Source: Asticcacaulis sp. (lineage in GTDB: Bacteria; Pseudomonadota; Alphaproteobacteria; Caulobacterales; Caulobacteraceae). From it: a DNA stretch of 10,000 bases. Under the pieces are notes generated by a model. It made no database searches and was not told the DNA's origin. It saw only the letters and a list, made by a program, of their open reading frames with translations. Positions 6,875-10,000 of the stretch are shown here, in pieces. The translations under genes and the position numbers were made by a program. Each line of letters starts with the position of its first letter. Positions within the stretch are counted from its first letter, which is position 1. Where the stretch lies: the NCBI RefSeq assembly GCF_020217185.1, contig NZ_JAIWNX010000276.1, positions 1 to 10,000 on the forward strand, read 5' to 3'.

Positions 6875-7105
6875 GCCGTTTCGTTCCCTTATTGTGTTAT
6901 AATCCTGCCCCTATATGGCACGTCTGCCGCTGGGTCAGGCAAGCCTCAAAATCGGAGCGTTTTTTTATGCCAAGTGCCATTTGCCGCGCGTTCCCGGCAT
7001 TGCCTTCAAGCCGCCACATCCTGTAGAGACAATCCTGTTATAAAGAGCCGCTAAAATCCGGCCGTCGTCTCATTCACAGGTTCGCATTCAAGGAAAACGC
7101 AACCG
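6875..7105. other. Divergent intergenic region between the crotonase and cysteine-repeat protein genes
   Basis: This 231-base gap contains promoters for both flanking genes, but none is certain. On the minus strand ATTATAAC (6903-6896) could be a -10 for the crotonase gene. The same site reads TATAAT on the plus strand without a matching -35. A seven-base inverted repeat, ATGGCAC (6915-6921) and GTGCCAT (6974-6980), and a T7 run at 6960-6966 are present. I find no small gene or RNA here. Confidence 0.35.
7050..7057 (+). promoter_or_regulatory. Possible -10 element for the cysteine-repeat protein gene
   Basis: GCTAAAAT matches seven of eight positions of the Caulobacter housekeeping -10 pattern GCTANAWC. 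It lies about 50 bases before the ATG at 7106, giving a short leader with AAGGA (7090-7094) as ribosome site. No good TTGACG-like -35 is found at the expected distance, so the call is weak. A second AT-rich candidate, TTATAA at 7038-7043, lies just upstream. Confidence 0.25.
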
Positions 7106-8491
7106 ATGTCTCTTTCCACCTTCCTCAGAGGCGCGGCTATGGCCGTAGCCGCCCTCGCGCTGGGGTGCAGCGCGGCCTCGGCTGCCGAAGCGGTCAAGCT
7201 CAACGATAAGCAACGCGCCAAGGGCGTGGCGGATGCCCCGGCCCTGATTCAGGCGGCGGGCGTGCCCTGCGAACCGGCCGATGCCTACTATGTCGGCGAG
7301 TCCAGCAGCAAGGGGGCCGATGGCAAGCCGGTCAAGCTTCAGGTCACCGAAGTGTCCTGTAAGGCCGGAGGGGGCTACCTGCTCAGCAAGGACACCACGA
7401 CGAACAAGGTCGATAAGTTCAACTGTACCCAGGCCTTTTCGCAAAACGCTGCCAACAACAAGCAGGCCAAGTGCGTGTTGCCGGGCAATGAAAAGCACTA
7501 TGCGTGGATGACGCCTCTGGCGCAGCAGTATGACGAGGCCTGTACCGTCAGCAATGCCCGCTGGATGGGCGCGGTCACGGATCATGGCTTTGACCGCTAT
7601 GAAGTGGCCTGCGACGGCCGCCCCGGCTTCGTGATGGACGTGCCCTTTACGGCCACCAGCGCCAAGCTGAGCTTTTCGAACTGCCTGATGACCAAGGGCA
7701 ACTCGGCCTGTCAGTACACCACTGAGGCGCAGGCCATGCAATCCCTGCAAGCGCCCGTCAAACAAGCGCAGCCGTCGTGCACGGTGGAAAAGGCCCGCTG
7801 GATCGGTCGCGTCACCAGCGAAGGTCAGGACTTCTATGAAATCGGCTGCGCCGGCAAGCCCGGCTTCGTTTTGCAGACAACGACGACGATGAAGTACATC
7901 GCCAGCGTCGGCTGTGACCGTGCCGGTACGCTTGGCCCCTGCCAATACACGGACGCCGCCAGCCTGACGGCCGAGGCGCGCACCGCCTACGGTGAAAAGC
8001 TGAAGGCGGCAGGCATCAGCTGCACGGTTGCCGAATACAACCTGATCGGCACGGAAACCGCCACCAAGCGCGACCTGATCGAATTCAAATGCCCTGAGCA
8101 GAAATTTGGTCTGGCGGCCTTCATCCCGAACACCGGCTCGACGGCCAAGTTCGAAGCCATGGACTGCTTCACCATGATCTCGCGCCGTAAGGAATGTGGT
8201 TTCGTGCCGCGCGCCACGCTGGACAAGCATCTGGACGTCCTGATCAAGGCGGCGAAGAAGGATTGCGACGTTCAGCAGGTTACCTATCTGGGCCGTGGCG
8301 ACGATGACGCCGCTCTGGTCGAAATCGCCTGCACCAACAAGCGTGGTTATGTGGGTGCTGTGGTGAAGGCCCGCACCGGGTTCGATGAAGTCGTCTCCTG
8401 TAACATCGCCAAGAGCCGCAAATACCCGATCCAGTGTGAAATCCCCGGCAACGGCACCTACGTGCCTCCGGCGGGTGGTTCCAACGACTGA
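7106..8491 (+). CDS. Exported protein with five repeats of a four-cysteine module; function unknown
   Basis: I do not recognise a named family. The 461-residue product starts with a Sec signal peptide: a hydrophobic core at about 5-21, then SAASAA near 22-27 as a likely signal peptidase I site. A Cys at 21 lacks a good lipobox. The mature chain contains exactly 20 cysteines, arranged as five modules of four: 55/85/107/123, 146/169/193/202, 225/248/270/279, 306/329/354/364 and 387/409/432/444. The period is about 80 residues (91 from the first to the second). Modules 2 and 3 are clearest: CTVxxARWxGxVT, then YE(V/I)xC and (R/K)PGFV, then a third Cys, then CQYT. Module 1 is the most diverged. 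The even cysteine number and export suggest two disulfides per module in the periplasm or at the cell surface. AAGGA precedes the ATG by about 11 bases, and a strong terminator follows. A binding or structural role is plausible; no enzymatic motif is visible. Confidence 0.9.
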   Translation: MSLSTFLRGAAMAVAALALGCSAASAAEAVKLNDKQRAKGVADAPALIQAAGVPCEPADAYYVGESSSKGADGKPVKLQVTEVSCKAGGGYLLSKDTTTNKVDKFNCTQAFSQNAANNKQAKCVLPGNEKHYAWMTPLAQQYDEACTVSNARWMGAVTDHGFDRYEVACDGRPGFVMDVPFTATSAKLSFSNCLMTKGNSACQYTTEAQAMQSLQAPVKQAQPSCTVEKARWIGRVTSEGQDFYEIGCAGKPGFVLQTTTTMKYIASVGCDRAGTLGPCQYTDAASLTAEARTAYGEKLKAAGISCTVAEYNLIGTETATKRDLIEFKCPEQKFGLAAFIPNTGSTAKFEAMDCFTMISRRKECGFVPRATLDKHLDVLIKAAKKDCDVQQVTYLGRGDDDAALVEIACTNKRGYVGAVVKARTGFDEVVSCNIAKSRKYPIQCEIPGNGTYVPPAGGSND

Positions 8492-8512
8492 TTGGTGTTT
8501 TAACGCCCAACG

Positions 8513-8545
8513 AAAAGCCCCGCCGATCACCCGGCGGGGCTTTTT
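8513..8545 (+). terminator. Strong intrinsic terminator, probably bidirectional
   Basis: A nine-base-pair GC stem (8517-8525 with 8532-8540) closes a six-base loop and is extended by four A-U pairs. It is followed by TTTTT at 8541-8545. It sits 21 bases after the stop of the cysteine-repeat protein gene. On the minus strand the same hairpin is followed by TTTT, so it may also end transcripts from the dihydroorotase-like gene, whose stop is about 120 bases away. Confidence 0.92.
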
Positions 8546-8604
8546 GCATTCATATAGACGTCCATACGTAAATTGTCAGCCTTGAGTCGAATAATAGCCG
8601 GCAA

Positions 8605-8643
8605 GCGCCGCAGGTACAAAAGTACCTGCAAGCGCAGACTGCG
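8605..8643. repeat. Perfect hairpin plus adjacent palindrome in the convergent gap
   Basis: GCAGGTAC (8610-8617) and GTACCTGC (8622-8629) form a perfect eight-base-pair stem with an AAAA loop. Flanking GCGC blocks (8605-8608 and 8632-8635) can extend it across a small internal loop. Immediately next to it is CGCAG-A-CTGCG (8633-8643). There is no U-run on either strand, so it is not a standard terminator. On the minus strand it would lie in the 3' untranslated region of the dihydroorotase-like gene, where it could stabilise the mRNA end, or it may be a small dispersed repeat. Confidence 0.55.
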
Positions 8644-8667
8644 TATTAGTCGGCCAAGGATGGCGAT

Positions 8668-9993
8668 TTACAATATCTCCATGAAGCGGCAGGCCTCGCC
8701 TTGCGACGGCCGGATGATCTCGTCATCGCGCATGACCACCTTACCGCGGATGATGGTGGCCTTAGGCCAGCCGTGGGCTTCGAAGCCGTCAAACGGCGTC
8801 CAGCCACAGCGCGACCGCATCTGATCGTGGGTGATGACCCGCTTGTGGTTCAGATCGACCAGCGTCACGTCGGCATCATAGCCTTCGGCCATCCGCCCCT
8901 TGCCGGCCACGCCGAAGACGCGCTGCGCCCCGGCGGAAGTCAGGTCCACCAGCCGCTCCAGCGACAGCTTGCCATTGGCGACGTGGGTCAACATGACCGG
9001 CAACAGGGTCTGCACGCCGGGCATCCCCGACGGCGAGGCCGGATAGGGCTTTTGCTTCTCTTCGATGGTGTGCGGCGCGTGGTCAGAGCCCAGCACGTCG
9101 GCGACGCCGTCGCTGATGCCACGCCACAGGCCATCGACGTGGTACTGATCGCGAATCGGCGGGTTCATCTGGGCATAGCCCTTCAGGCGCTGATAGGCTT
9201 CGGGTGCAACCAGCGTCAGGTGCTGCGGCGTGATCTCGACCGTAGCTATGTCCTTATTGTGCGACAGGAATTCAATCTCTTCGGCGGTGGTGACGTGCAG
9301 GACGTGAATACGCTTGCCCGCCTCGCGCGCCAGACGCACCAGACGGTGGGTGGACTGGATCGCCGACTGGGCGTCGCGCACGAAGTCATGGCTGGTCCAG
9401 TCGCCTTCGCGGGCGAGCGCCCGGCGTTCGGCCAGACGGTATTCGTCCTCGGAATGGAAGGTGGCGCGACGGTTGACGCTGGCCAGCACCTTGGCCACAC
9501 CTTCGTCATCGGCAATCAAAAGGGTGCCGGTCGAAGCCCCCATAAACACCTTCACACCGCAGCAGCCCTTCATGCGCTCAAGCTCACCCAGATGGGCGGC
9601 GTTTTCGTGCGTGCCGCCGACATAGAAGGCGTGGTCGCAGTGCATACGGTGATGCGCGCGCTTCAGCTTGTCCTCAAAGGTCACCGGATCGGTGGTGTTG
9701 GGATTGGTGTTCGGCATTTCGAACACGGCCACGACCCCGCCCATGACCGCGGCCTGCGAACCGGTTTCGAGGTCCTCCTTCCACTCCAGCCCCGGCTCGC
9801 GGAAGTGCACCTGCGTGTCGATGACGCCCGGCATGGCGAGAAGGCCTGTGGCGTCGAACACTTCGCCTGCCGAAGCCTGAGACAGGTCACCAAAGGCCAC
9901 GAACTTGCCAGCGGTGATGCCGATATCCCCCTGCCCTCGACCGGCGTGGTTGATAATGTCAGCGTTGCGGATGATCAGGTCATAGGTCGGCAT
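8668..9993 (-). CDS. pyrC: Dihydroorotase-like amidohydrolase with a QxH metal motif
   Basis: Dihydroorotase interconverts carbamoyl-aspartate and dihydroorotate in pyrimidine synthesis. The 441-residue product has the amidohydrolase layout: an N-terminal beta domain (1-52), then a TIM barrel. The key loop reads PGVIDTQVHFREPG (55-68). The usual DxHxHxR is here D59-T-Q61-V-H63-F-R65, so the first metal-binding histidine is glutamine. Other expected residues are present: Lys148 in GVKVFMGAS (probable carboxylated lysine), His180, His230 or His233 in IHVLHVTTAEE, and the catalytic Asp314 in LGSDHAPHT. MPNTNP (93-98) and MNPPIR (near 276-281) match dihydroorotases. The ATG at 9993 leaves seven upstream bases in the window, so its promoter is not visible. 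I recall QxH-type relatives annotated as dihydroorotase in alphaproteobacteria. The true substrate may differ (hydantoin, allantoin or another cyclic amide), so the symbol is provisional. Confidence 0.87.
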   Translation of the reverse strand: MPTYDLIIRNADIINHAGRGQGDIGITAGKFVAFGDLSQASAGEVFDATGLLAMPGVIDTQVHFREPGLEWKEDLETGSQAAVMGGVVAVFEMPNTNPNTTDPVTFEDKLKRAHHRMHCDHAFYVGGTHENAAHLGELERMKGCCGVKVFMGASTGTLLIADDEGVAKVLASVNRRATFHSEDEYRLAERRALAREGDWTSHDFVRDAQSAIQSTHRLVRLAREAGKRIHVLHVTTAEEIEFLSHNKDIATVEITPQHLTLVAPEAYQRLKGYAQMNPPIRDQYHVDGLWRGISDGVADVLGSDHAPHTIEEKQKPYPASPSGMPGVQTLLPVMLTHVANGKLSLERLVDLTSAGAQRVFGVAGKGRMAEGYDADVTLVDLNHKRVITHDQMRSRCGWTPFDGFEAHGWPKATIIRGKVVMRDDEIIRPSQGEACRFMEIL

Positions 9994-10000
9994 GGGGCGT

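Noticed and set aside
6917..6932. TGGCAC with a GC at sigma-54-like spacing on the plus strand
   Set aside because: The -12 element reads CCGCT rather than TTGCT, it lies about 175 bases from the next gene, and no enhancer-binding-protein site or gene is near.
6915..6980. Seven-base inverted repeat ATGGCAC/GTGCCAT with a T7 run, considered as a terminator
   Set aside because: The arms are 52 bases apart and the T-run lies between them rather than after them, so no terminator geometry exists. A match of this length is plausible by chance.
6548..7054. 168-codon plus-strand frame opposite the crotonase gene and its upstream region
   Set aside because: Most of it is antisense to a clearly recognised gene, and the remainder shows no domain or ribosome site.
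7088..8530. 480-codon open frame on the minus strand, antisense to the whole cysteine-repeat gene
   Set aside because: The plus strand has a signal peptide, ribosome site, regular cysteine modules and a terminator placed for its stop. The antisense translation is rich in Arg, Gly, Ala and His with no domain, as expected for a mirror frame of a GC-rich gene.
1..10000. tRNA genes, rRNA, CRISPR arrays, insertion sequences, phage or toxin-antitoxin modules
   Set aside because: Reading both strands showed no cloverleaf-like segment, regularly spaced repeats, transposase motifs or terminal inverted repeats.

Overview
The window looks like ordinary chromosome from an alphaproteobacterium, most likely of the Caulobacteraceae. 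The evidence is a moderately GC-rich composition (about 62-63% in sampled gene lines), GTG starts, a Rieske/cytochrome b operon of alphaproteobacterial type, a DUF1285 gene, and a promoter resembling the Caulobacter housekeeping consensus. Asticcacaulis is a reasonable guess at the genus from the composition, but this is inference.

Left arm (1-2590). Two minus-strand genes of the cytochrome bc1 complex, petA (Rieske protein) and the 5' part of petB (cytochrome b), run off the left edge. Divergent from them on the plus strand are trmL (wobble-base tRNA 2'-O-methyltransferase) and hemF (aerobic coproporphyrinogen III oxidase), nine bases apart and probably co-transcribed.

Middle (2620-6874, minus strand). 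A compact five-gene cluster reads GNAT acetyltransferase, DUF1285 protein, CCA-adding tRNA nucleotidyltransferase, class I glutamine amidotransferase-like protein, and a small unrecognised protein. Two of the four junctions are stop/start overlaps (ATGA and GTGA). A promoter-like sequence with an embedded palindrome lies about 55-85 bases upstream of the first gene. Upstream of that is a separate crotonase-superfamily gene whose active-site residues fit a delta3,delta2-enoyl-CoA isomerase better than a hydratase.

Right arm (7106-10000). A plus-strand gene encodes a 461-residue exported protein built from five copies of a four-cysteine module of about 80 residues. It ends in a strong intrinsic terminator. 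Facing it on the minus strand is a complete dihydroorotase-like amidohydrolase in which the first histidine of the usual metal-binding HxH motif is glutamine. The gap between them contains a second perfect hairpin and a short palindrome.

Most of the window is housekeeping: respiration, haem synthesis, tRNA maturation, pyrimidine or fatty-acid metabolism. I see no mobile element, CRISPR array, phage gene, rRNA or tRNA, and no complete novel multi-gene system. The best candidates for something undescribed are the five-module cysteine-repeat protein and the low-GC small protein translationally coupled to the amidotransferase. Both are single genes without an assigned function here. No gene-free stretch exceeds about 235 bases.
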